From positions 2,425,501-2,489,500 of the forward strand of contig JASFXZ010000020.1 of NCBI GenBank assembly GCA_032209605.1: 64,000 bases of DNA. The letters run 5' to 3'. The notes under the pieces are model-generated. The model had not been told where the DNA came from. It did not search any database and saw nothing but the letters and a program-made list of their open reading frames with translations. Both the position numbers and the translations under genes were made by a program. Shown here in pieces: positions 11,441-23,961 of the stretch. The DNA is from Mactromeris polynyma. Its lineage: Eukaryota; Mollusca; Bivalvia; Venerida; Mactridae. The first letter of the stretch is position 1. Every line of letters starts with the position of its first letter.

Positions 11441-12446
11441 AACACTCACACGAATGAAAAGGTCAACATGAATTGTCATCGCATACTAATTTTTTAATTT
11501 ATCTGTTTTTGTCGAGAAAAAAACAACGTTTGTATTATCATAACTTTAAACAAGTGGGTGTTATTTACTAGTTTTGTCTGTTAGTAATATGAGTAAACAA
11601 TATTGTTTTAAACAGTTATACATAACAATGGTTCTTATTAATGATGTTTTAGACGATGTTACAACAATACTGGATGAAGTCCATTAAAATAATTTAGGTT
11701 CAGATGTGCCAGATACATATTTAATAGGATGGTCACGAAACTCATATTTATGCATCCACAGGTGTTGTTGTCATATTTATGTATATATTATTACAGCAAT
11801 AAGCTTATAATTATATACATGATCACAAACACGTACACAGGTTGACATGTATTTTAAGACAGTTTACAGGTATTTACAGACTGCCTCTTACTCGATGCTT
11901 GTGAGGATCGATGACCTAGGCGAACAACTTGTCTCCCGATATTGTGTTGTGTGCTATAAAAACAAGCCATACCCTGGTGTTATTGTTGTCGTGTTCACAC
12001 TTATAAGAACATTTTGAACTTTAGTTAAGGCAGATGTACAGTTCATCTTGATGAAAGGTGATTTTGAAAATTTCGACCTCTACTGTCCTATCTTACTTAA
12101 TGACACCAACTTCTTGGGGAATGACTAGACAAGATATATACTAAGTATCGCCATGTTCAGCAAACACATTTAATCATAACGAATGTTAGTAGATACAGTC
12201 ATGCTTATATAACAAGATCATCTGTATTTAACCCACGGCTCTGGTCATTTAATACGTTAAATATGTATGATCCTGGGGCCTAATTGAGTATTTAACGAAT
12301 AGGCCTATACATCTGCCAGCTGTATTTCCATGGCGAGCAGAACGTGGCTCTTTGATATTTACTAGGATTGCGAATTCAACAAGGAACACATTTTACCTAA
12401 ATTTAGATGAACTTGTGCACGTCTGAACCATGTTGACATCCACTGA
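11441..12446. other. No gene or clear repeat seen
   Basis: AT-rich sequence without a supported open frame, tRNA or repeat shared with the rest of the window. Confidence 0.4.
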
Positions 12447-12499
12447 TAGATAGATCGATAGATCGATAGATCGATAGATCGATAGATCGATAGATAGAT
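12447..12499. repeat. Microsatellite (GATCGATA)n
   Basis: About six perfect units of ATAGATCG flanked by ATAG units. The unit contains GATC and the run is close to self-complementary. Confidence 0.9.
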
Positions 12500-12845
12500 T
12501 AAATAATTAATGATAAAAAGTATTAAGAGCGTGCATATCAACTGTTGTAGCGTAAATAACATTGATCAACTTAATAAACTATTGCGAAATTTGCATTGAT
12601 TGACCATTATACAAAATATTCTCATTGCCGACGCTGGAGTATTGTTGAACTAGTAAAGCAGTCTAGTTGTTACAATATACGGGAAACTCATTTTAACTAA
12701 AGCTTCAATTGTGCTCAGTATCGTGTTGCGTGAGAACTACTTTACGGGCAGCGTTTATTCAGTTTCAAGTACGATTGCTAAGCAACTGTTCCTCAAAAAC
12801 AACTTCTTGGCTATGTATTACTGCTGTGAATAGTTTGGCTTCCAG

Positions 12846-13262
12846 TATGTTTCCTGATAGTTCCAAGGCTTAAATCGCTGTATTCATGTATTATTACTAT
12901 CTCTATTTATGTTTTACAGACATGTTAAGTTCCCCTATCCACATGTGCAATATTTTCACTTGATATAATATTCATGTTCTTTTCTCCCATTTCGGCCTTT
13001 ACTGACTTTCTTGACTTGTTCCGTGATGTATTCCATCCATTAGTTTGTTCGTCCTTGTTTTCCTCTAAAATCCTTAGTGTTTTTGGTGATCAACCAGACC
13101 AGTAATTGTACCCCTATTCCCTTACATTTTATCCTTGCACCTCCTCAGTGTTTTGGGTGTTGTTGTTTTCCAGGGGGTCTGTGGGGAGGTATTGTCTTGT
13201 GTGGCGTTCCCTTACAAGGAGGAGCATGTGAGAGAATGTTTGTCACAACATTGTGAACTGCA
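12846..13262 (+). mobile_element. Dispersed repeat family R1, plus-strand copy
   Basis: Shares, in order, GTTCCAAGGC, TTGACTTGTTCCGTGAT, CATCCATTA, GTTGTTTTCC and TCTGTGGGGAGG with other R1 copies. The 3' end is diverged. The 71-codon frame inside it is not considered a gene. Confidence 0.6.
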
Positions 13263-13647
13263 GTCGTTTCTCTGTTTATGTACCTACATAATACCAAACG
13301 GTAAGAACATTTTACGTGTAATTATTTTCTTCAATTATTCAATGACGTGATATAGCTTGGATTCTGAACTGCTGACACCGAGTAAGGTTGGCGACCATTG
13401 ATTATTAATATATTGAAGGCAATAGCTACACTATGATATATCTGACCGTGAACATTTACGTACATAGCTACGTATTCTATCTCTAATATAAAATTCAGGA
13501 CACGAAATGTTTAAAGGTTTTCTATATGCTTCATAGTTATGCAGATTGTCATGAGTTCTCTCTCCCTTCCTACATCTTTTCCATCATTATTTTAGTTTTT
13601 TTAATCGCGCAAACATGTACATGTAGTTCTGTTAAGTATATTTCCAA

Positions 13648-13690
13648 GATTTTGATGAAGGGCATTGCCCGAAACGTTACTGAAAGAGTA
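13648..13690 (+). ncRNA. Hammerhead-ribozyme-like motif, degenerate
   Basis: TTGATGA (13652-13658), a GGGC/GCCC hairpin, then GAAAC (13671-13675) matches the hammerhead layout (CUGAUGA, stem II, GAAAC), except that the first C is T. Hammerhead motifs are known from the ends of Penelope-like retroelements. No good stem III partner or cleavage site is clear upstream, so this is probably an inactive remnant or a chance resemblance. Confidence 0.3.
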
Positions 13691-14034
13691 CATGACTGAA
13701 GAATTTTGAGAGCTTATAATCCCTACTTGGACAAATGTAATCAGTCTATGAATAATTGAAGAAAATAAGGAGTTTGTCCCACCTAAGTTAACAGACGGAA
13801 GTCCTGTTGTTTGAAGTCAGCTACTTGTGCGGCTACTTGTTTGTTCTCCTTTTTTATTTTAGCAATGTAAGATACAATTTAGCTCCGTAGGAACTTACTG
13901 AAGAAATGAAATCAAAGAAACCTAACGTACCTATAGCCACGTAAGTATCTATTCGTAGGCACATAACAACGGACGAACACGAGCAGCACTATACATTCCT
14001 TCCTGAAAATCACATTCTATTTGTAATGCAAATT

Positions 14035-14103
14035 CAGATAAACTTCGATAACTCGAGGACACTGGATCCATCCGAAACGCTCGAGTTACCCGATGTATAT
14101 CAG
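14035..14103. mobile_element. Short pogo-like MITE remnant
   Basis: AAACTTCGATAACTCGAG is followed by an inverted CTCGAGTTACCCGA. The sequence resembles the ends of the pogo-like elements at 36519-36884 and 51464-53225, and an end at 60626. Confidence 0.4.
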
Positions 14104-14299
14104 TTTTCTATATAACAATGTACCTCAAAGTTGTGAAGTCAATTATGTCCATGTTCAGACTGATTAATTTTCAAAGCATCGTCAACATTATAAGTAAGCT
14201 CATAAGAGTAAAATTACAACATGCAAAGAAGAAGAATCTGTGCAATTGGAACTAGCAAATGAAGATGCAACATCGTTCAACAAGTTGTGACTAGTATTT

Positions 14300-14505
14300 T
14301 AATAAAGTACAGTCGTCAGTAGCCATAACTCACTTGCCTCTCACCGCTGCGGGTTTGAATCCCGAGATAAGTCAGTGAGGAAGCCATCTTGCTGCCTGAA
14401 CGGTTAGAGGTTTTACCACGGCCTTGGGTGTTTCTCTACCAAAATAGCTGGAATAGTGTAAACAAGTAATATCCTTAAATACGATGATCGGCGCAAATGG
14501 AATAA
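14300..14505 (+). mobile_element. Diverged tRNA-derived SINE
   Basis: CACTTGCCTCTCACCGCTGC and box B-like GGTTTGAATCCC are followed by GTGAGGAAGCCATCTTGCTG and a later CTACCAAAATAGCTGGAATA. These match the order of a SINE widespread in bivalve genomes, as I remember it. This copy is decayed. Confidence 0.5.
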
Positions 14506-16289
14506 TAATCGAAAGGAGCGAAGATAGTCTTCATTAATACGATATTTCGCATTCATTTATCACCAGTCTGAATTATATAATAATTGTGCCTATCTGTTTA
14601 AAACTGTATCAAAATTATGAAATTTTCAATTCGTCGAAGGCGTAAACCGTTCAGACAATATTTAACCCGTAGTCCTCTTGGTTTGGTCAAAAAGTTATTC
14701 TACACTTTTCAAAGCTAACTTGATTTCTTCGAACATTAATCCTTTTCCCACCGTATTTGTGTTGAATCCATTTGGCTATTACAACTGTAGAAAACGTATT
14801 AATTACTTTTGAATTTGCCTCATTAACATGATATTGATGAATTTGATTGACATAACATTGACTTATTGTTCATCTTTTTTCTATCTGATTTAGTGGTCTG
14901 TAACCTATCCTACTTATTTACCTTTTAACTTCTGCGTACATACTGGTGAAATCCAATTAGTCCTGTCCTTGAGAGATTCTAATCCATGTGTTGATGTCAC
15001 ATGTCCTAAACTCATGTGTTTGACCATAACACGGCTAGGGCGTTACCTGGTTCGGAAGAGACCTTGGAGGTATGTGTATAAATACGCCTATAACCTCGGT
15101 ACGTGATGCGGTTTTCATACACTGTTAACTATAACACATTTGATTAGAGATACACAATTGAACCCTATCTAAATGTTTTGTGTGCATCATATTCCAAATA
15201 TCTAAAAGATCTCTATCGTACTTTCCACAGAGACTACATACATTCACTTTCTGCAGCCATTTTGGAACTATTTTACCCAACATTACTTCGAGGTCTATTT
15301 AAAAAAATAGGCGAGGTGATCTGATTACTTTAATAGCAGTATCAGCCATCACCATAATGCTGTTATGACGTCACATTAGTTGTTATTTCATGTCTGCGAC
15401 ATAACTTATGATATAAACAAGAATTAAGTGACTTGCGAGTAATTCAATTTTATATGAATGTTTGAGAAATCACAAGATAACTTAGATAACATGAATTTAA
15501 GTATGTGTCACAGACTCGATTTCTGTATCGAGTTGTTTGAGTGTTAACACTTTGATGTATGTTGTAGATCACTGTATGATGTGACTTAGCCGTGGTATAT
15601 AATGTTGATCGTATAGTGCCTTTTTCATATCAAATTGTATGTTACGTTTAATATGTATACACTTAGTTATAACAAACCAAACTACAAATGAGACACAACA
15701 CAGTTGTCACTGAGACGAACAAGCTTTTATTTGGTTGAAATATATAATATACATGTATACATAAATTTATTTAAAGTATGTAAATTATTAACCTAAACTC
15801 AATGACTATGATGTTATCCTTATTTATATTTTTAAACCCCAAATTAAAAGTTATACCCTGAATAATATAATATTATTTAATAAGCCAAATGTTTTGAAAT
15901 AATTCAAAATGTAGATATCCAAATATATAATTTAGGTTTAAAGCCGGAGCTTTGGTGGTACACTTACCTGAACGGCCAGCAACCTACCCAATGGAATAGA
16001 GAGATACATTATGTTATACCCAGTCAGTGAGTAAAGGTTAAATGTAAAAGGTGAGAGGTCAGATAAACTTTAAGGTCATCAAATACACTATAGATAGAAT
16101 TACAATACATGAGCGATTTACCTTACCATAAACAACGAATTTAATGTTTCCTACACAAGGACAAATTAACATGAATACATAAAGTACAGACTTTTGGGAA
16201 AACCGGAAATAATGTGTAAAGAACAAAAAAAGCAGTATTGCATATTATTGAATAAAATTCAATCACATATATTTATGAATGCATATTAA
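14506..16289. other. No gene seen
   Basis: AT-rich DNA with no open frame over 60 codons. A TATAAATA box at about 15078-15085 has no coding sequence after it and is not called a promoter. Confidence 0.4.
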
Positions 16290-16682
16290 TCAAATATCAA
16301 ATTAAACAATACAAAATTACATAGCACAGAACATAATACTCTATTCAAACTACATACATCCTTACGTGTATACTTATTGTCCGGCGTACACAATTGTGCA
16401 AGGCAAGCATTTATGGAGCATAATTACACAATTCAATAAAACAAATTTCGAAGAGGCTACAATATGTACTATAAAAGTATAACACGTATTGATAAATCAG
16501 TACAGCACGGGGCAATTTGAACAGGCCAGCTCAGCACAGTGGGGTGGCTAATTAAGTCACGAACGAAAATGATGATGTAAAAGTAGCGTATTTATAATTG
16601 GTTATAGCATGGAGACAATACCGATCAGATATAGGGAATCTGGCGATAAACCAGAAAGTTGAACATGGATACAATTATAAAT
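16290..16682 (-). repeat. R2 repeat, inverted copy with internal deletion
   Basis: Its reverse complement matches both ends of the 7040-7810 copy, including CCATGCTATAACCAATTATA and ATTGTGTACGCC. About 250 bp present in the other copy (around 7440-7700) is missing. It abuts the start of the IRG segmental duplication. Confidence 0.65.
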
Positions 16683-17396
16683 ATAACAAGATCATGAGAA
16701 CGAATCATTACCCAAGATCAACTATAAATGAAGATATTTGAGGACTGACAGATAGCATAAACGAACATGAAGAACTCATAACAACGCTTCAAAGACAGCA
16801 TAATACACACAGCAATTAAAAGCTGTATATTCAAATGTCTTTTCGCAGCGATTATCTTCCATACAATACATAACAAACAACGTTTTTTTTTCCGGCGCAG
16901 TCGTACTAACATGGTTTTGCTAATTGCATATCAATGTTGTGTAAACCAATCAAATCTTAACCACCAAGACAACCGAACAACGTTTGTAACCCGGACGCGG
17001 ATTGGTTAACCTTTCGATAAAGGGCATGTTACCCTACCGAAATCCGTTGAATTTCGGTGAATTTACCGAAATACATTTTGGATATGGAGTGACCTGCAAT
17101 CGTAACATCTCTGCATTATTTCATGTTGCACAACAAATCTTAAACTTCAAATTGCGTCGACCATCGTTGTTAAAGATGTTTCTTGTTATGCAGTCTTATA
17201 TATTAATGTCGCGAATATAAGGCTGGACGTGAGGTGGGCAAACGTCCAGACGTTCGGGAAACACTGTAAGGAAGGATCAAGACTATTTTATATCCAAAGA
17301 TTCCTTCATTAATTCGTAGATGGTTATATAATCATGAATACAAAGATGTAACACGTATCAACGATGCGTATAGAAATATAATCACTGAATATTTTG

Positions 17397-17530
17397 AGAG
17401 AGATTAAGTTGTTACAGGGAAGGTCACTTACATAAGGCAGTGCCTCCCCCCACATACCTCCGGATAAACAACAATCCATTAAACATAAGGCACTTGAGAA
17501 GGCTCAAGAAAACATACTTCAATAATTCAA
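17397..17530 (-). mobile_element. R1 repeat, minus strand, inserted in the IRG duplication
   Basis: Reverse complement ends in the R1 3' signature (CCTGTAACAACTTAATCTCT). It contains the CCTCCCCCCACATACCTCCG block. It is absent from the matching place in copy B (about 39370), so it inserted after the duplication. Confidence 0.7.
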
Positions 17531-19101
17531 GATAAAAATTGATTCGCTAAAATACACATGAGAGAGGTTGTCCTTGACGACATTAATTCTAACATTAAAA
17601 GTACAGTATATTATATATTTAGATAATCTCCTTTAGCATCGGGCGCTTATTCTGATACCTTCATATTCACACTCTGCTTTATAACTCCCGCATGACTGAT
17701 ATTTTCCATTTTTAGACAGGCGAATCGACATGCTTCCTCAGCCATTCAGCGAGCCGCTTGTAAAGCCTCGCTAATAGAAATGGCGCTGTGACGATGAAAA
17801 TTGTTATAAAAACTAAATAAATATAACGTAAGTGACTATCGTTTTGTCGGCATGCTTAAATTATTCCGATGTCCGTAAATGTTTAGTGATTAAAGGTCAT
17901 TTATTTTAAGCAGCTGTCGATGCGGAATCTGCGTGTATTATATAATGAGTCATCTTGTTCATAGTCAACATCTCGTTACTCAAATTCGCCACACTATTTG
18001 TAATACGGTTCAGTACAATCATCGAAAATAGAACGAAACACTGCCTAGATAGTCAAAAGTTCCCTCGACACGAAAGGCTATACATTGTGTATATTGGGTT
18101 ATAACACTGGAAAATTCCCATCTATTATACACTCAGTAGTCACGTGATCGACCAATGAAATTTAGTATCAGGAACAAACGTTGATTTCGAGGTCAAATAT
18201 AAAAGTATACTGGGTAATACAGCAGCGTGTGAATGTAACGGTACTGGAATCAAAGCGCTGTGTGGGAGCGTAATACGTAGAATACACGAGCTTCTATAAA
18301 GTTGCTTCCTACATGAACACTACTAAATTGTGCAGTGAACAAATTTCTAACAAATAATAAATAACCGCACCACATATGAAGAGTAAAAAATTCAAATTTG
18401 AATTGGATGTAAGCAAAATTCTTGAATTGAAACTTAAAAAATTGACAAGATTTGAAAAATTAAAAACGTAGATGGTTTTACGGGTCTTTGGATTAACTCC
18501 AGTTTATATACCTAAATTGGCCGTGTAAGCGTCATGATTTCAAACAAATATATAATTAGAATTTCCTTTGAAATGTTCGGAAAAAAATCAAACCATTCTG
18601 TTTGACACCTTGAAATTTTGCAAACAACTTGATGTCATCTCCACTGAGAACAGATTTTACCCAAGCAATCATTTAGCATGTTTGCATTTTTGCTTGCATA
18701 GTAGCCAGTCAGAAAATCAAATGTCAGACTTGATTTCTTAATGGAGTGGCTTGATCATACAGGAGATTCTCACACACATTTAAGTAATTGAAAGAACCTT
18801 CTAAATTGCCATAGTCTTAACTCAATGTTTGAAAACAGGAAACAATTTACAGTAATGTACATTGTGGCAAACTATTTATGCTACTCATTTGCTTTTTTAA
18901 AAATAATTGTTTTACTATTTTATTTTTAACATACAATGAACTATTAAATAAATTTAAATGTTTTGCATAACATAATAATAATAAACAAACATTTATACAA
19001 TCCGAGTAACACATTTTAGCATAAAAGTTGGGGCATTATATTCACACAGTATTGTTTTAGAAAATTTTACTACAAAGCATACACATGTATTACCATACAT
19101 G

Positions 19102-20258
19102 TCACATACATGACTTTATTTGCTCCAATGCATCATGACAAGCCATTTCCAGTAAGCTCTTAAGTGTATAGGCACAAAATGCGAATGATGCAGCACCATT
19201 TACAATGGTACCAATAAATGGAAAAGCAATCGCTACAACCTTCAATGCCATCTTTTGACTACCAAGTTTTAACATGTATGCCGCTATGCCATTTGAAGCA
19301 AGTTGTACTAGGTTGCATACTACTTTTGATGTTTTTTGTATTTTTTCACTTGGCTCAGCATTTACGACCTTAGCCTCATCAGACAAACCAAACTGTTGTT
19401 GGTAAAATTTTATTTCCTTTTCAATCACAACTATGTCGACAACTATTCCCACACCCGGAATGGGAATTATTGCGCCAAGTGTCGAAATAGCAGCCATAAG
19501 AGGGATTCGTTTCATTAATGCTTTTTTCTTTGCAAGTACCATACTTTCGGATTGGCAACCGAGGGTAAACAAAAGTGCCTCTCTTTTTAATTCGGGAGCA
19601 TCAATAACCAATCTGTCGTCCAAACGAGAAAAATCATGAGCGTTGTTTTCATAATTGTTGATGATATATACTTCATCGACAGTATTTCCAAGATGTTTCT
19701 TACAGTCATCTCTAACAGTATCTATAACATTCTCTTTAGTGTGCGTTCTAGGGTGGTTGCGTTTATCATTTCGTATATCGTCGTCGATTTTGGTCCTGAT
19801 AAAATAGAACTTCTTATTTCTTTTCTTCAGCTCTTCTCCAAGCCATTGATCATTCTCTGTAAACCTACAAGCCGAGATTATCATGAAATAATCATAACGG
19901 TTGACATCAATTGCATCAAGGTATGTATCCCGTGTGAACGTAGGTGTTCCAACTCCAGGCATGTCCCACAACAACATTTTCTCATTGTTTGGGTGTTCAT
20001 ATGGTTTGAGCTCCGTTGTTGTTTCAACAACACCCACCTCTGCCGCACCATCGTCACCTGCTGAAAGTCCACGTATTGCATTAATGAAACTCGACTTTCC
20101 AACCCCAGAATTCCCCAATACGCCCACATTGATTGTATTATTTTTCCATTCATCAAGTTGTTGGGACACATAAGTATTTACAGCTTTGACACCTCCTTGC
20201 ATAAATGCTTCCTCAATGGCTTCACTATATGGACAGTCTTCCAGTAAATCAGTAGCGT
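19102..20258 (-). CDS. IRG-type (interferon-inducible GTPase-like) GTPase, main exon
   Basis: One large exon of 385 codons with stop at 19102. It follows a good acceptor (TCTATTTCAG|AC), so the first amino acids come from an upstream exon in phase 1. G1 is GNSGVGKS (about exon residues 49-56, GKS class), G3 is DMPGVG (about 99-104), G4 is TKID (about 156-159). The helical C-terminal half, with hydrophobic stretches such as ALKVVAIAFPFIGTIV, matches the IRG fold and suggests membrane association. Length (about 389 residues with the proposed first exon) is normal for the family. Known role of IRGs in vertebrates: interferon-induced attack on pathogen vacuoles; the molluscan role is inferred. 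The 13-nt exon at 36322-36334 supplies MASN plus the G needed to read MASN-DATD. A methionine at 20298 would start inside the intron and is rejected. Confidence 0.85.
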
Positions 20259-21240
20259 CTGAAATAGAACACAGTTGAAACATGTCATGAAGAAACATAC
20301 ATTTTTACTGAGTAAACTAATTAAAGAATCTTTATCCATGATCAATTTTCTCCACCATTTGCTTATCTGTTACATTATTAATTTCGGGATAATTAACGAA
20401 AAATGACTTTACCTGATGTGAATCATAATGTCACATATAAAGTGTACATCCGCTCAAATGATTCTTTCATTCAGTGTTAAGAATATATAAATGTCATACA
20501 ACACGGCTTTGTTATATTATCAGAACTACCATCATTTCACAAAAAAAGTTTAAGTATTTATCAAGATAAGATCAATTTGTTTTTAAGTACCCTCGAGGGT
20601 TAGAAGTCTGGTTGTCCGAATGTGATTGTAAATTAACTGAATGATAGTTTATACTTAGAATTCTCAATATGACATACAAATAATGAATTAATTAGCACTT
20701 TATACATAATATAGCCGCTTTATACAAACCGATTTCTGTGTGATTTATTATTAAAGGGAACAACTTCAACTTGTGACATTTGATATCCGCCTGCATGGTA
20801 AGTTAGTACTGGTTGATAATTTAGTCTAAGAAAATTGGTAAATTCTACTGTTCAAAACTGGCGTTAAACACGCTAATTAGAATAAAAAACCAGAATGAGA
20901 AGAATTGCATTCGTCTGAGAAGTAAAGTCACGTGGTGCACAAATACAGACCAATTTCTACAAGGAAGAAAGTATTTTGAACACCCATCGGATAAAAATCT
21001 AATTTATCAAAGACGGGTTATGGAATGCATATGTATTTACTGACCATGATTTTGACAAATTGCTATCTGAGGTGATATCTATTTAAGACTTTGACAATAC
21101 ACGTACACACATATATATATATATCACTAGTTGTATTATAAAATGAAATAATATGTACTTTAAGCAAAAGTGTATTCTCAGGCAAGTGAAAAGAGACCAT
21201 TCACAAGAAAAGCGATGTAAACGGTTAACCGGTTCGAATA

Positions 21241-23229
21241 TACGCCCCAATTTATTTGTTAAATCATAGTGTCAGGGTCCATGAAATGCTCCATTATATG
21301 TATAACATAAGGGAATGTGCCATGTGCCAAGGAGGCCTGGCATGGAGAACATACGATGAACAATTTCGCCTACGTCAAGCTACATCACCGACATCTTGGT
21401 CTCAAATAAATAACGATCTCTTGTGGCGTTGTATGCAGGTAAAATACACTCAGATATTAAAAGTGCATACCGTTTGATACCTATACAACCGTCAGATTTT
21501 GAATTATTGGGATTTTGTTTCAATGATATGTTTTATTTTGACAAAGCGCTCCCTTTTGGAGCATCGGTAAGTTGCATAACCTTCGAAAGATTTGCTAGAT
21601 TCTTAGACTTATGTGTCAAATTAAAATACAATTCTGGGAAGTTGATAATTTACTTGAATGATTTTTTAGGAGGAGATAAAACGACAGAATAGTGTGTATA
21701 TGCACTAAATTGTTTTAAAGATACAATGTTTGAGTTAGCTGACGAATAAACAGAAATTCCGACCGAGATTCGTGTATTGCTTGGATTAGAACTTGACTAA
21801 ATTCAAATGACTCTCAGAATACCGATTTCAAAAATAAGAGATAATACAAAAGATAAAAGTAATCTTAGCCGATCAAAAAGCAACATTGAAGAAAATACAA
21901 TCATTAATAGGCTCACTGAATTTCTGTTGTAGGGCTATTACAATGGGTAGACCCTTTACTCGCCGTTTGATAAACTCTATTTGTGGACTAACGAAACCGT
22001 ATCATCACATTAGGATCAAGAAAGAGATTCGTTTAGATTTAGCCAAGTGGCTAGTGTTCCTTCAAAATTACGATGGTATTTCTGTCTTTCACGACCGGTA
22101 CTGGGTTACAAACGAGGATGTACAGTTCTTTTCAGACAGTGCAGGCGGCACCGACTTAGGCCTCGGAATATATTTCGAGGGCCACTGGTGTCACGCGAAG
22201 TGGCCGCATTCATGGCATACATGTGGTCTCACGTCTGACATAACAGTATTAGAATTATTTCCCATTGTGGCGGCATTATTTATTTGGGGCACCGAGTAAA
22301 TGAATAAAAATATTAAATTTAATTGCGATAATATGGCAGTTGTCTATATCTTAAATAAGCTATCTTCAAAGTCGGAACAGGTGATGTGCCTTGTCAGGGT
22401 TCTAACCTTAAGGTGTTTAAACCTAAATATTGTGATAAAGCCAACCATGTCCCGGGATGTTGTAATGATATTTGCGATGCTTTGTCTCGCTTTCAGTTGA
22501 TCAGATTCAGGGAAGTGGCACCGGACGCAGATCTTCTCTGGAATATCTAGAGCAAGACAACTACTTCATTCGGGGATCGCAACAAACACAACGTTAACGT
22601 ATAACACCGCCTTAAGAGCATTTGAAAAATTCAGAAAATGTAAAGCTTTCTCGAAAATTTGGCCTATCCCGAATCAACATATTATCTTGTTTATAGCATT
22701 TGTTTCGAGAGAGGGTTTTCATCCAAAACTATTACTTCGCAGGTTTGAATTACTTGGATTTGAGTATATATCTCAGGTTTTTATCATCGGCAAATATTAG
22801 AAGGTTGCCGTAGAAACCGAACTACTTCCGATAGAAGGGCTCCATTGACTATGCCCATTTTAGTGGCTATTTGCAATGAACTTCCTCAGATCTGCTTTGA
22901 TCATTATGAGAGTAAATTATTTCCATCATTATTCACGCTGGCGTACTTTGGACTGTTCAGTGTTAGCGAATTAGTGACTTCGCGTATGGGACAGTTAGAG
23001 ACCCCTATCAAACAATATGATGTGTCCTTTATCGGAAACAACTATGTGACAAGTCAGCTCCGTCATTCCAAAACAAATCAAAGGGGAAAACCAGTACTGT
23101 TAAAAATACCCAGAGTATCGGGCTCGATTTGCCCAGTTAGCACCTTAATAGGTTTCCTAACCGTCAGACCAAAAACCGAAGGTAGTTTGTTTTGCCACAA
23201 AGATAGCATTACTGTGACTTGTGTATGAC
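21241..23229 (+). pseudogene. DIRS-type tyrosine-recombinase retrotransposon, decayed
   Basis: Four parts follow in element order. A Gag tail (about 21270-21438) contains WRTYDEQFRLRQA. A reverse transcriptase piece (about 21441-21692) contains DIKSAYRLIPIQPSD and LPFGAS, and its catalytic box reads YLND instead of YLDD. The RNase H region (about 21880-22540) contains FFSDSAGG and VLELFPIVAALF. A tyrosine recombinase region (about 22560-23228) follows. The first recombinase arginine is replaced by serine (FGLFSVSEL), and the second catalytic box with the tyrosine is missing. Several stops and frameshifts interrupt it, for example near 21692, 22300, 22440 and 22550. Gag runs directly into mid-RT, so the middle of the element has been deleted. 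It cannot be autonomous. It sits in the long intron of the copy A IRG gene. Confidence 0.85.
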
Positions 23230-23961
23230 CTAGCAAGCATTGCTGTTTTGCGTAATGCATCAATATAGCGTATACGATTTGGCCGGAGCAACCCTTTCAT
23301 TGCTGTTTGTGTGATTATGGTTCTTTTCTTTTTACGACGGTATCGGTTCCGATACGTTCCCGTTGGAAGCTTAAAAAAATAAGAACAAATATATCGACCG
23401 GAAGGTGACCAGGCGCTGCATTCAGTGAAAAGTATCTTTCGTAATATTTAGCTTTAAAAGCCGTGCATTTCTAGATTGTGAGCTTTTCATCTCTCGTCGT
23501 AAGTAGTCAACTACGTTCCCGAGGGGACATGTTCGTCTATAATCGGAAACTAATTTAATCTTGTTGCAATGAGTTAGGTGTGTATGTTATTGCGGTATAC
23601 TGTGGCTGTGGTTGACTTGAATTGCTTCAAGTCAGTTGCGTTGCTTTGCATAACTGTAATTTGCATATGATATCGTTTGCCACTTGGACTTGAGTTATTC
23701 AAGTCAGTTGCGTTGCTTGCATTACTGTGACTTGTGTATGACACCGCTTGCTAGTTTAAGAGTAATTGACTAGAGTTGCTTCGGGTCACTAGGTCTGGCC
23801 CTTATAGTACTGGTAAGACTAAGCTAGCATTGCCGTTTTGCGTAATGCATCAATATAGCGTATCCGACTTGGCCAGAGAATCCCTTTCATTGCTGTTTGT
23901 GTAATTATGGTTCTTTTCTTTTTACGACGGTATCGGTTCCGATACGTTCGCGTTGGAAGCT
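23230..23961 (+). repeat. Direct terminal repeats (A1 and A2) of the DIRS-type element
   Basis: A 142-bp block at 23230-23371 recurs as 138 bp at 23824-23961, starting CTAGCA and ending GTTGGAAGCT. Each contains a hairpin GTATCGG-TT-CCGATAC. Between them is a 72-bp tandem unit (CAAGTCAGTTGCGTTGCT at 23628 and 23700). Such an arrangement downstream of a recombinase gene resembles the split direct repeats of PAT/Ngaro-type relatives. The matching left terminus is not visible. Confidence 0.65.

Larger units (their letters stand above)
16685..21213. repeat. IRG segmental duplication, copy A (3' flank, gene exon, start of intron)
   Basis: Positions 16685-17608 correspond to 39065-39455, and 20402-21213 correspond to about 39456-40845. 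Shared landmarks include AACTCATAACAACGCTTCAA, GAGGTTGTCCTTGAC, TATCAGAACTACCATCAT, ATATAGCCGCTTTATACAAA and CAGGCAAGTGAAAA. Copy A has extra DNA at about 16830-17235 and an R1 copy at 17397-17530. The 17609-20401 interval, with the GTPase exon, exists only here. Positions 17609-19101 show no other gene. Confidence 0.7.

Noticed and set aside
15070..15110. TATAAATA as a promoter
   Set aside because: No open frame, exon-like segment or start context follows within 1 kb in this AT-rich DNA.
20259..20298. Methionine at 20298 as start of the IRG gene
   Set aside because: The first 13 codons read through a clean polypyrimidine-CAG acceptor; homology with the other IRG gene begins just after it.
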